A DNA stretch of 29,575 nt from Guillardia theta CCMP2712 (taxonomy: Eukaryota; Cryptophyceae; Pyrenomonadales; Geminigeraceae), in NCBI RefSeq assembly GCF_000315625.1, contig NW_005434642.1, positions 530,248-559,822 of the forward strand. The letters are read 5' to 3'. The notes beneath the pieces were generated by a model. It worked only from the letters and a program-made list of their open reading frames with translations, did no database searches and was not told the origin of the DNA. Below, one piece after another: positions 20,122 to 29,525 of this stretch. Every line of letters starts with the position of its first letter. Positions within the stretch are counted from its first letter, which is position 1. The translations under genes were made by a program, and so were the position numbers.

Positions 20122-20770
20122 TGTTATGGGTAAACTTCACTGCTTTCTGGTAAAAAGAAGGTTAGAGATGTTCGTCTTTCCCTTGCACAACGTCGACAAA
20201 AAAAAGGCATGTTTCCCATGCTGTCAACTCTTTGGCTCTCATGTTACATGTTTATTTCTCAGCCCGTGACTGTGTTTCACATTGTGTTCTTGTCACAACT
20301 TTCAGCATCTGAATATCTCTCTACATTTCCTGTCCATGTTCGAGTTACCTGTACACACTCTCCTCCGCTTCCTTCCTCCCCCTTATTCCGCACTCGATTT
20401 CCCCATCCTACGTATTTGCCTTCAATTCTGTCCTGCCCCTACATCCTGTCACTCACGCATCCTCGTCTCCGAGCCCTGTCACCTCACATGTGGAATGTTG
20501 TCTCCATTCCTTGACCGTCCAACACTCCCCTCCCCTCCCCTCCCTGCCTAACTTGTCTCCGCGCCTGTCACTTCCTCTCCTCGCGACGCTCGTCGATGTC
20601 AAGCCGCGTTCAGCATTGTTGACGAAAGTAACGGGCGAGAGCCAACGAAGGGGTCCTACTACCCCCCATTTCGTAGTCCTCATGAGGGGTCATTCGAGTG
20701 ACATGTCAAGCCAACGGACTTCAGCCAACGGCAGGTGCCCCTCATCCCCGTCACGCGCCCACTCTACTTG
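20122..20770. other. 5' flank of the unrecognised gene, pyrimidine-rich
   Basis: No gene was seen. The plus strand is moderately T/C-rich (20340-20580) and reading frames there lack coding character. It separates the start at 20121 from GC-rich island 3. Confidence 0.5.
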
Positions 20771-21175
20771 AACAGGCTGAGTGAACTCAACTTGAGTGAC
20801 TTGAACCCACCGCATGACTCAGCACGGTCCGAACTCCGAAGGGCCCGGCCCGCCGGCCCGGCCTCTCAGCCTAGTGACGGTCAGTGCTCCCGGCACTCGG
20901 CACTCGGAACTTAGACACTCCGAGTGACGGCTGACCGTCCCTCCGAGAGTCGGGTCACTCCTGGCAGTCACTGACTTATTTAGCTAAACTCCGACTGACA
21001 GAGTCAACGGCGTGCTCGTGACGGTTTACGACAGCTGAGTCTGTTGCCCCGGCCGCAGCCTTAGCCTCGGAGTGACAGCGCAGGCGGCGTGTCACAGTAA
21101 AGATGAGAGTGTGAGGTTGACTCGCGACTGGCAGAGGCTGCAAGTGACGGTGAGAGTCGGATGAGTCATTTATGA
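20770..21175. repeat. GC-rich island 3
   Basis: Starts with GAGTGAACTCAACTTGAGTGACTTGAACC-type words, then GGGCCCGGCCCGCCGGCCCGG and many copies of GTGACGG, GACTCAG, TCACTGAC and ACTCCGAGTGACGG. It ends against the stop codon of the plastid dioxygenase gene and lies about 650 bases 5' of the gene starting at 20121 on the minus strand. It has less pure GC than islands 2 and 4 but the same words. Non-coding. Confidence 0.55.
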
Positions 21176-21180
21176 GCTTG

Positions 21181-22990
21181 TCAAGACTCGTAGATGATGG
21201 GCAAAAGATGATGTCTTGCTGGGCTTCCAGGCGTAACTTCACCTATCCACTCGGAGTAGCTCTCCATGTCCTCTCGCTGCGGTACAGGTTACGGAGAGCT
21301 TCAGTCAGCATTGAGCGTCACCTCAGGCCTCCTCCTCAGCTTCTTGCTGCCGAGCACATGAGCATCGACACTAACGAACGAGACTGCCAGCGCAATGCGA
21401 TCTTGCTTGCTGCGAATCCACAAGGCACGAGTGAGGGAGGAGAGGAAAGTTGGACATGAAAAGACAGGGCACTTCATGGCGAAGCAGCAGGACGGCTCAT
21501 GCTTGCAACATCTACCGTACCCGAGATTCGGAGGAGCAGCATGGAAGAGCCAACCATGATGCCACGTGCTGATGAATGAGGTGAGAGAAGGATTATGCGT
21601 GATGTACAGCACCAGTCTCCCAGTTGCAGAGGAGCATGGTTGTGCACGTCGTACTCCCGCGGGTCGCCGCTGATCACCATTGAGTAACTTGGCAGGCAGG
21701 AGGGGCAGGAAGAGGAGGGGTCTAGGGTTTCACGCAGTTCTCACCTCGGGTCCTCCATCCCCTCGTTGGTATACCTGCGACGAGCACGCGCGTCAGCCTC
21801 TCTTGCGGCTAATCAACCAGCACCAGTAGGGCAGCGCGACATCGCGATGTGACCCCGAGGCGAACTCAAGAGGAGAATCGTCGAGCTGCGGAGAGCGGAA
21901 GCGGTGAAAGGTGGAAACAAATGAAAGAATGAGAGGGAGGGGAGGGAGGGAACGAGGGAAGAGAAGGAAGTGAGGGAGGGAGGAGAGGTAGGGGGCGGAG
22001 GTGAGGTAGGGGAAGGGAGGGGGGGAAGAGAGGAGAGAGAAGGAGGGAGAGGAGGGGGAGGAGGGGGAGGATACTCACGGTCTCAATAGGAGTTAAAGGA
22101 ATCCAGCATGTGATCATTGCGTTTGTGTCCCACGGTGAAGTCGCCAAGTCCGCGTGCCAGCTGCAAAAAAGTTGAGAATTGAGGGAGAGAGGAAGCGGAG
22201 GAGACCTAGTTTCACCATGACCAGCTTCCTTGTAGAAGATGGAGGTCTGGTAGAGCATCGTCCCTCTCACTCCCATTAGCTCTGCTGCTATTTTCCCCAT
22301 CGAGTTGTCTCGCACAAACGACATGATGGCCTCAGAGTCTTCGCTAGATCCCCGATGAACATTAAACGCCTGCAAGAAGGGTACGACTGCATCGTTTTCC
22401 TCGCACCATGTCTTGAGAAGCTTCTCCGCATCCTCTTCGGTTCTGCAGTTCTGAGCTGCTTTTCTCAACTCCTCGTCGTCATCGTCTTCGGCGAAGAGGC
22501 GCATCTTCTGGGTGTAAGCCTTGAACTTCTCTGCTTGGAACCTGTTGACGACAGCTTGCTTCAGTCCTTCGACCTCTCCTGCTGCGAAGAGCGACCGCAG
22601 ACCCACATGGCCTTGTCTCTCGAACTCCAGACATGCATGCACGTCCACGTTGGTGAACGTCGGGCGAGCTTGACATTCCTCAGCGACAGCCGATGCTGCC
22701 AGCCGAGCTTCTTCAAAGCCTTCAACTTGCGACGAGCTGCCCTCATGCTTGAACCAGTCGCTGTCTTCCCTCATTGCAGTTCTCGCTACCCTCACTTGCC
22801 ATCTGCCAGCATGCAACGACAGCTTCGGGCGGCGGCTTGCAAACGGAGGCGAGCGGGTCGCCGGCAAGAAAGCATAGACGGGAGAGCAAGAAGAGGAGAG
22901 GAGCTGGAGGGCAAGAGGGAGGAGAAGGAGAAGCGGAGGATGAGAGGCATGGCCGTGCCTCGGGAGGAAGGACGGGACGCAAAGGTGCAT
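21181..22990 (-). CDS. Plastid-targeted phytanoyl-CoA dioxygenase (PhyH)-family protein
   Basis: Fe(II)/2-oxoglutarate oxygenase of the PhyH family, multi-exon. Exon 1 (22990-22206) starts with ATG and encodes a bipartite leader: a hydrophobic signal LLLLLPLALQLL, cleavage at SPVYA|FLPA with Phe at residue 41, then a basic transit region (TRSPPFASRRPKLSLHAG). After a long N-terminal region come GTMLYQTSIFYKEAGHGETS, then SWHADLATSPWDTNAMITCW (exon 22160-22079; the His and Asp of the HxD iron site at about 22148-22156), DDSPLEFASGSH, YDVHNHAPLQLGD and TWHHGWLFHAAPPN (distal iron His). The C-terminus ends SYSEWIGEVTPGSPARHH followed by LLPIIYES at the stop 21181-21183. Family members hydroxylate lipids, alkaloids or small metabolites; the substrate here is unknown. 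The plastid location is inferred from the leader. The intron at about 21880-22078 is a purine/pyrimidine satellite. Confidence 0.85.
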
Positions 22991-23141
22991 TCGGGGGACG
23001 GAAAAGGGGGAGGTCGGGGAGGGTGCTATGAAAGACCAGGAAAAGGAGGGGGTGGGGTAGTGGTAAGGTTGAGGCGGGAGAATGGCATAAAATGACTAGG
23101 GAGGGCGGGAGGGAGGGCGGGAGGGAGGGCGGGAGAGAGGG
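22991..23141. promoter_or_regulatory. Divergent intergenic region with GGGCGGGAGGGA repeat
   Basis: Only 151 bases separate the ATG of the PhyH gene (-) from the first ATG of PrimPol (+), so promoters of both must lie here or in 5' exons. It holds three tandem copies of GGGCGGGAGGGA at about 23098-23140, with many G-triplets able to form a G-quadruplex, and GGGGTAGTGG-type G-rich words upstream. Assignment as a shared promoter is inference from spacing. Confidence 0.5.
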
Positions 23142-25645
23142 ATGCTTCCTTCGTCCTTCTGGCTTCAGATCGAAGAGCTGAGGAGATGCAACAAGACAAA
23201 GACGGAGGCAAGTTCGCATGGCAGACAGAAGCGTGTGAAGCTGCCGCTCCAACCTGCTTCCAACCTTGAATCTGCGACACAAGAGCCGAGCGATGCATCG
23301 GAGGCGACCATGGCAGAGAAGAGACCGCGAGGTGACTGCATGCGATCATCGTCCATCGGTGTAGGAGATTTCTACGGGAAGAAGAGCAAGGAGGAGGAGC
23401 TGTTTCTCTTCCGGCTCTCGCACCAGACAACCAAGTTAAGGTGAGCCCTCCACCCTCGTCGCGCTCCCTTGACGCGAGGCAGACGCGCTGAGATGCGCAA
23501 GTTCAAACTTCAGAGAGACGCCTTCGAGTTTCTGGACTCGCAGCAAGAGGGGAAGGGGATGGGTCAGGCTTGAGAGATTGTGTCTTTGGCTGACGAGAAC
23601 CAGGTGACGAATGGTTTGTGTTCGGGGAGGAGAAGAATGGCAAGGGCAAGAGGAAGTTCTTTGTGACAAGCCAAGCAGGCTCGACATGTTGACTTGGCTT
23701 CTCTCTCCTCACATTCAAACAGAATTATGGCGAATCATCAAGGAGACCTTCGAGCGCGGCGAAATCCCTCACATGTGAAGCTTGCTTGCGAAAGCTTTTT
23801 CAGTCACCATGCTTAGGTATGAAGTGATTCGAGAAGGATGCCCGGCGTATCTCTACTTCGACATCGAGTTCAACAAGCGGTGGAATCCTGAAGTGAATGG
23901 CGAATGTTGCATGGAGACGTTTGAGAACTATTTGTGCGAGGTAGCTCTTTCCTTTCGTCCGATGGTACTCTGATTTCCACTCCCAGTTCATGAGGAAGTA
24001 CTTCAGTACTCGTGATCTTCAAGTGAACAACGCTGATATCAGTCTGCTGCCTTTCGTTAGTAATCTCGTCCTGACGTGATTCTGTTCAGTCCATCTTGAT
24101 TCTTCAAACGAAAACAAGTTTTCACGGCATCTGATCGTCCGCCCAAACGATGCAAGCGTGGTAAGAGTAGGAGATAAAGAGAGGGAGAGATGGAGGGAGA
24201 GAGAGCAAATGCGCATGAAGAGGAAAATGCAACAATACCTTCCTCAATTGTCTTGTCTTTTTGCAGGTGTTTCGGGATAATGTACAGATGGGCGAGTTTG
24301 TCCGAGCTCTTGTGCAAAATATCGAGAACGACCTCAAAGTTTGTTGTTGCGTTTTCGTTTGAAAACCAAGCTGAAGGTTTGAGCAGCAGGGGAATGAGGA
24401 GCTCTTGAGGCTTTTCGTCTTTGTTGATGAACAGATGGATAAGGTGCTCAAGGACAAGCCCTATGTAGTTTTGATTCGATTCTAAGGAGAACAAGAAGAT
24501 CTTTGTCGACCTTGGCGTTTACACCAAGAATCGTTGTTTCCGTGTGTATCTCAAGTGCGCTCGTCCTATCTGCTTTTGCTTGCTGATATCTCACAGCTCG
24601 AAGTTCGGGAAGAAAACGATACTAGTTCCTGTCAACGATAGAAGATCAATTGATGAGCTTCTTCGCGACGAGTCTTTGTTCTACAAGACTCTCGTCTGTC
24701 CTCGCTTGAAAGATCCAGCAAGCTTCACGGTGATTTTGTAACCTCCCTGCTTTCCATCACCTTCTGATTCACTTGGCTAGTTCTTGGAAGTTGTCGGAGA
24801 CGACCAAGGACGAGGCTGTGCGGCTGCCTCCTGTACCCAAGTGATGAAGAGCTCGCAGCATTTGACATCAGAGAGTTGGAAGTCATTGCTGCTATCAGAT
24901 GTGACTGCGATAACCTGTCTTTTCGCCGCTGAATCATCCTTGACCAGACGCGAACACAAGTCTGGGAGCAGGTGGGAGAGTACATCATTTCTTTCTGGAA
25001 TGAACGAGCTGGAGGAGTAAACGGGAAAATTTGCGCGTTGAATGTGATGGACGAGGAGGAGACGATTGTGAACTTTCGTGTGGTTGGCAACAGATGGTGC
25101 GACAATATTGGGAGGTGAATTGAGCGATCGAGTGGAGGATCAAAACCTGAGTCGACTACCCAGACAGCACCGAAGCAATGGCATCATGCTCATCGCCAAC
25201 AGACAGAAAGGCGTCTTCTACCAGTAATCTCCTCTTCCTCCCTCCCTCTTTGACTTGGACTCATAGGAAATGCTTCGATCCTGACTGCCGGCAACGAGAC
25301 GCTCGCTCCAACGACTTTCCTATCCCAGCAGCCCTCCTGCATGGAACCTCCATCAGTGACCAGCCGGAGCTTGAGGAGGAATGGGACGAGGCTCTGTTTA
25401 CTTGCATCGACAAGCTTGTTGCGGATACAACACAACGCAGAAATTCGGCAGCTCCTTCCTCTCCTCTTGCTATCCTCCAAGACGATGACCTTGATGCCGG
25501 GGCACTGACAGCCATCGATCAGGTGACCTGCTCTCATGCCTCCTCTCCGTCACGATCACGTTGACAGGCTGTGAGCGAGTATCTGAGGAGGAAGGAGACG
25601 AACCCTCATGAGCTATCACGCGTATTCCCCTCTCCTTCTCGTTAG
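23142..25645 (+). CDS. PRIMPOL: PrimPol (archaeo-eukaryotic primase-polymerase)
   Basis: DNA-directed primase/translesion polymerase that reprimes stalled forks in nucleus or mitochondria. Family features run in order over many exons. RLSHQTTKLR is followed by DAFEFLDSQQEGKGMGDEW and FFVTSQAELWRIIKETFERG. YEVIREGCPAYLYFDIEFNK has the catalytic Asp and Glu at 23860-23868. HLDSSNENKFSRHLIVRPND (24086-24150) holds the conserved FSRH. Next come RDNVQMGEFVRALVQNIEND, IFVDLGVYTKNRCFRVY with the third acidic residue (24508-24510), and KFGKKTILVPVNDRRSIDEL. ICALNVMDEEE then leads to NRWCDNIGRQHRSNGIMLI and KCFDPDCRQ, so the C, H, C, C zinc ligands of PrimPol are all present. An acidic tail ends at the TAG 25643-25645. 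Either ATG 23142 or 23310 could start it. One junction needs a GC-AG intron, and 24465-24486 is either a 22-base intron or a one-base frameshift. The region 24770-24960 is least certain. Confidence 0.85.
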
Positions 25646-25769
25646 CCTTCCAGCACATCATGTCTGCCTCTTCACTTGTTGCTCGCCTTCACCTTACTAA
25701 GTTATCCTCATCTGGCCATTTCCTTGAGTCTGTTCCCACAGGCAGAGTCTTTTCCTCTTCCGACGTTAC

Positions 25770-26440
25770 CCAAACCTTCCCGCCGAGTCACTGAGTCATC
25801 AGGCGGCTCCGACCATCATGTTGAAGTTCCTACTAGGAGTAAAAGTCCTCCGAGTGAAGAGCTCCCCCAACTTCAATGGCTAATGATGTCGTGAACAGTG
25901 GCGGCAAACCGTTGAACGGTCGCCGGTACTACCCTACCGTACGGCTAGCCGCCGGGTGCTGCAGCGCGCTGAGCGGCCGCTCTGCCGCCGAAAAGTGATC
26001 GCAGCGGCCGCCGTGACTGACTCGGTCAGCAGTGACTGCCGATGACCGTCCGTCCGAGTCACTGAGTCGGACCGCCGGTACTGCCAGTGCGGGCCGCGGG
26101 GGGCCGGCCCGTGAGTGACTGCCGCGGTGTGACCGATGAGTCAAGTTCCGTGGCACTGGGGCTGCCAGGCTGAGCCCGGAGCCTCGGAGCGGCAGCTCAG
26201 GCCCGGGCCCGGCGGCCGGGCCGCGCGGCCGCCTGACCGTATCGGACCGCCCGGCCGGCAGCCCACCGGCGCGGGATTAGGCCGGCCCGGCCGCCGCGGC
26301 CGGGGCCCGGGCTTCAACCCGGCGCTGGGGCTTCGGCCGGCCCGGCCCCAGTGACTAATGTATAATCCCCGGTGACCGGGCCGCCGCTGCCGGCTTTGCC
26401 CGGCCCGGGCTTCAAGGAGTCTGGGAGAACTTTTCGGAAA
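25770..26440. repeat. GC-rich island 4
   Basis: The longest island, in the 5' flank of the lumen-protein gene. It starts GAGTCACTGAGTCATC and includes GTCCGAGTCACTGAGTCGG, GTGACTGACTCGGTCAG and long C/G-only runs such as GCCCGGGCCCGGCGGCCGGG. AACAGTGGCGGCAAACCGTTG at 25894-25914 matches island 2 in inverted orientation. GCCAGGCTGAGC occurs here (26164) and in island 2 (16728) in direct orientation. The open frames on both strands are composition artefacts. Confidence 0.6.
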
Positions 26441-26636
26441 CAAGTTCGCTTGAAGTTCTGAGCCCTTTAAATGTTCATTGCGAAGGTTCTTACAAGTTTC
26501 GCTCTAAAAGACGTTTTAGATTTGACATATATCTGAAATTCGGTCATCAAATTTGATATTTTTCTATAATAATTTGAAAAATGTCCCCCCACTTCCTCTT
26601 CATAGGGCGGCCACTGACTCGTCAGACTTCATCGCC
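26440..26636. promoter_or_regulatory. AT-rich proximal 5' flank of the lumen-protein gene
   Basis: Immediately after GC-rich island 4 composition flips to AT-rich (about 26495-26585, with TTTGATATTTTTCTATAATAATTTG), ending about 50 bases before the ATG. This position and composition would suit a core promoter and transcript start. No defined TATA box is claimed. Confidence 0.35.
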
Positions 26637-27477
26637 ATGCTCAGAGCCGCCGCCCTCGCCGCCCTCGCTGCCTCAGCCTCCGCCTTCTCTGCCCCCTCCT
26701 CCTTCACCGGAGCTGCCCTCAAGACCTCTGTAAGCTCCTCTTGTGTGATGATCACACTGTTGGATGTGAACTGCGGAGGGAGACATGGGTGAAGGCTGTG
26801 TTGCAGCAGCCTAAGTGAGTCAGGCTGACGTAGCATGTTGGGCATGATGTTGGGCATGATATGATTCTCATCCTCCTCTCACTCATGCTTCATTAGGTCT
26901 CCGGCAATGTCTGCGGGCCCGTCATGAGTGCTGCCGATGATGCGGCTGTCTCCCGCCGTGCTGCCCTCGGTGCCATCTTGGCCGGAGCTGCTGCTATCCC
27001 AGGTAGAAGATCCTCTTTCCTTCCATCTCCTCATGCCTAATGTCTTGTTAGCTGCTGCCAACGCCGCCTATGACAAGCCCAAGGACAAGGATGCTAACTG
27101 GCAGCTCCGTCTCGGAGGTGTCGGTGTCACCAACCTCTCTGGAGGAGGATACAACGGCCAGCGCACCAGCGCCTTCAAGAAGTCCATCCTCTCTCCTGAG
27201 CGTGGAGCCACCAAGCTCACCCGCAGGGGACTTTCCGGTAGGGCAGCCGAGTGAGAGAAGGGCGGGGGACTGAGGTATTGGCAGATGAGGAGATCGACAA
27301 CATCAGCTCCCTCACTGACAAGGTCATCAAGGAGTCCGTCATCACCAAGAAGGGATACAAGTGGGTCCTCTCCTGCTCCCTTTAGCCTCCTCTAACGTTT
27401 CTCCCAGGACCTCCAACACCGTTGGAATCAACCCGGGCTTCGGAGGATCCTCTGGAATCTTCACTGGTGCTAAGTAA
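26637..27477 (+). CDS. Thylakoid-lumen protein of unknown function, Tat-type plastid preprotein
   Basis: 176 residues in five exons: 26637-26729, 26897-27002, 27052-27237, 27285-27360 and 27408-27477; phases close and all introns are GT-AG. The leader is tripartite. First is an ER-type signal MLRAAALAALAASASA cut before Phe-17 (ASA|FSAP). A Ser/Ala/Thr-rich transit region follows. Last is a thylakoid transfer domain SRRAALGAILAGAAAIPAAA ending at ANA near residue 71, with the twin arginines of the Tat pathway. The mature part is about 105 residues: AYDKPKDKDANWQLRLGGVG, then NGQRTSAFKKSILSPERGAT, DEEIDNISSLTDKVIKESVI and a Gly-rich tail with GINPGFGGSSGIFTGAK. I do not recognise the mature domain. 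A photosystem or light-harvesting accessory in the lumen is a reasonable guess, not shown. Codons are strongly GCC/AAG/GGA-biased, which suggests high expression. Confidence 0.85.
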
Positions 27478-27612
27478 ACAGGTGGGAGCTCGAGAAGGGA
27501 GAGGGGCCTGGCTGACTGTCTGGGCAGTTTTAAAACAATACAGTAGGTATAGAGAGATGGTTATTCATGTGTCGGCCTTCAATAAACTTGAGGATGGGAT
27601 CATCCTACGTTG
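27478..27612. other. Short convergent 3' spacer
   Basis: Only 135 bases separate the stop codons of two converging genes. TTTTAAAACAATACAG and CAATAAACTTG lie in it and could guide 3'-end formation on the plus strand. Confidence 0.5.
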
Positions 27613-29180
27613 TCACGCTGGTACAAGTGAGAGGAAACGCCTGTGACCTGTTAGCTCTCGTACTCTTGCACTTGCTGTCACCCTTCGTGTGAAAGTCGTC
27701 GACCCGTCCCAGTGTTGTATCACATCCTGCGCAGCATGAGCGCCAAGTTAACGTGACAGTCCTTACCTCCTTCTCCTGTATCACTCCCGACATGAAGCGG
27801 AGAATGATGACCCTCCTGTCCCTGTCCCTGTCAGAGGGTTACAGAGGAAGGAGACGAGCTGCAAGACATGCTCATGTTGCTCTCAGAGCAGTGCGGTAGA
27901 AGTGGATGATGCATGGCTGCTCCTCCTGCCTTTAGCCGGTAGCAGTACATCCCTTCGTTCCTGCAGCACATGAACACGCGCAGTGAAGCATTTCCGATAC
28001 CTCTGCGTCGCTCGCGTTGAGACAAGAGGCGCCTGATATCACGTCAAGTCTCATCTCATCTTACTGCAGATTACATGCGAGGGCAAGAGTTTGGAGACGT
28101 CGGCCCGGAAGACATTCTGAAGCCGCTCGTCAGAGCAGGACGGGCATTGAGATCTTGTCCGACATAGCGCGAGAAATACTCGGCGTCGGACAGCTCAGCA
28201 TGCGTCTTGACTGTAGAAGCATCAGAGACGAGGAAGCGCATGCCAAGGTGAACAACCAGGTTGGAATGGGAGCCTCCCGTACTTGTGGCCTCCTCTCAAG
28301 ACCTGCAAGTTCGTCACCGCCAGTCTCCGTGAGCTCAACCCCTCACTCGCAGTCCCCCGTTTGTTTCATCCACGTCGTCCAGCGCTATCCACAAGGTGAG
28401 AACCTGCGGCCTATCACGAGACATGAAGCTCCAGCAGCTCGAGCTACGTTCTCATCTCCGTCCTGATGGATCGGCACTGCATGCCCGCCGTGACCATGCG
28501 CTCCTGCGCTGACCTTGCGATGCAGCTGAGTGACAGGGGAAGTAAGACAAACAAAGACAAGCACGAAGAGGAGAAGCTGTCGACGTGAGGGGATGACAGT
28601 CACAGGCATGAGCGTGACAAGACTCGAGCGAAGGGTTACCGAGGCATCATCCTCGTTTACCTGGGAGGCATAAAGCTGAACGTCTGCGCCTAGGTAAGAC
28701 TGCAGCATGTCTACAACTGAAGCTCGCGTCACACGACTAGCACGCGCAGGGGTCGCGCACTCTTGTGGTGGGTAGCAAGACTCCACATCCAGTTGTCTGT
28801 GCGTGGGAGACATTGATGGACGTTAAGAATCCACTCGCCATCCACCTGCGGGTGCTGCAGAGACGATGAGCACGCGAGTTATGGGAGGGAGGGGCCCTGC
28901 CTTGTCCCGGTAGATCTCATCTACTCGCCTCCTCAGATATCTCAAGCCAGCAGGCGACAAGAACTCGGGGAAAGTCACAAACCCGTTGCGTTGGAAGAAG
29001 ATGCTCTGACAGGTCAGTGAGTACGAGAGCCGAGAGGGTGGACATGACACTCTTGTGTCCTCTCTTGCTTCTCACGTGCTTCTCTCTGGGTTGGAACCTC
29101 TTGCTCAGTAGCTCCACACCTGCTGCAAGTTGTCGACCAAGTCCAACGTGAGCTACTCTGACCTGGACTTGCCGCGCCAT
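27613..29180 (-). CDS. Second phytanoyl-CoA dioxygenase (PhyH)-family protein
   Basis: Fe(II)/2-oxoglutarate-dependent oxygenase, multi-exon, without a clear signal peptide. Exon 1 (29180-29076) starts MARQVQVRVAHVGLGRQLAA. The next reads FFQRNGFVTFPEFLSPAGLR (29005 onward), then WILNVHQCLPRTDNWMWSLA, VVDMLQSYLGADVQLYASQ and GHGGHAVPIHQDGDEN with the HxD iron pair. VWIALDDVDETNGGLR, VLRGGHKYGRLPFQP and YCYRLKAGGAAMHHPLLPHC with the distal iron His follow, then RRVIILRFMSG. The frame ends at 27613-27615. The order HxD, LDDVDxxNG, GxHK, HHPLxxH is diagnostic of PhyH. The substrate is unknown. One exon end needs a GC-AG intron (AAG|GCAGGG). Exons between 28210 and 28040 are the least sure. It differs from the plastid-targeted PhyH protein at 21181-22990 and is not a recent copy. 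Confidence 0.75.
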
Positions 29181-29425
29181 GGCTCAAGCTTGGACTCGCG
29201 AGGCCGCTTGCTGAACTTCTTCGCTGCTTGCTCTGTCTGCTGGCATCTTGTCCTTGTTGTCGCCTCTTAGTCATTCCTAGATCCCTCCCTCTCGCCCTCT
29301 CTCCTTCTCTTCTCCCCACCTTGCGCTTCGTGAGGCGGGGGCGCTAAAGGATTTTATACCAGGCGAGCCATGACCAGGCATCGACATCCCACAGACGCGT
29401 GAGGGCGCGAGAGGAGGAGGAAGGG

Positions 29426-29525
29426 GAAGGAGGAGGAGGAGGAGGAGGAGGAGGAGGAGGAGGAGGAGGAGGAGGAGGAGGAGGACGAGGAGGAGGAGGA
29501 GGACGAGGAGGAGGACGAGGAGGAC
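29426..29525. repeat. GAG triplet microsatellite
   Basis: About thirty GAG/GGA triplets in tandem, with sparse GAC variants toward the right end. The minus strand would read as polyserine in one frame; that frame is a repeat artefact. It lies 5' of the second PhyH gene. Confidence 0.9.

Noticed and set aside
22355-23095. Long plus-strand open frame of 246 codons
   Set aside because: It is the antisense of exon 1 of the PhyH gene, which has a signal peptide, family motifs and coherent splicing; the plus-strand protein has none.
26136-26443. Open frames in GC-rich island 4
   Set aside because: Same composition artefact; no conserved motif and no start or splice support.
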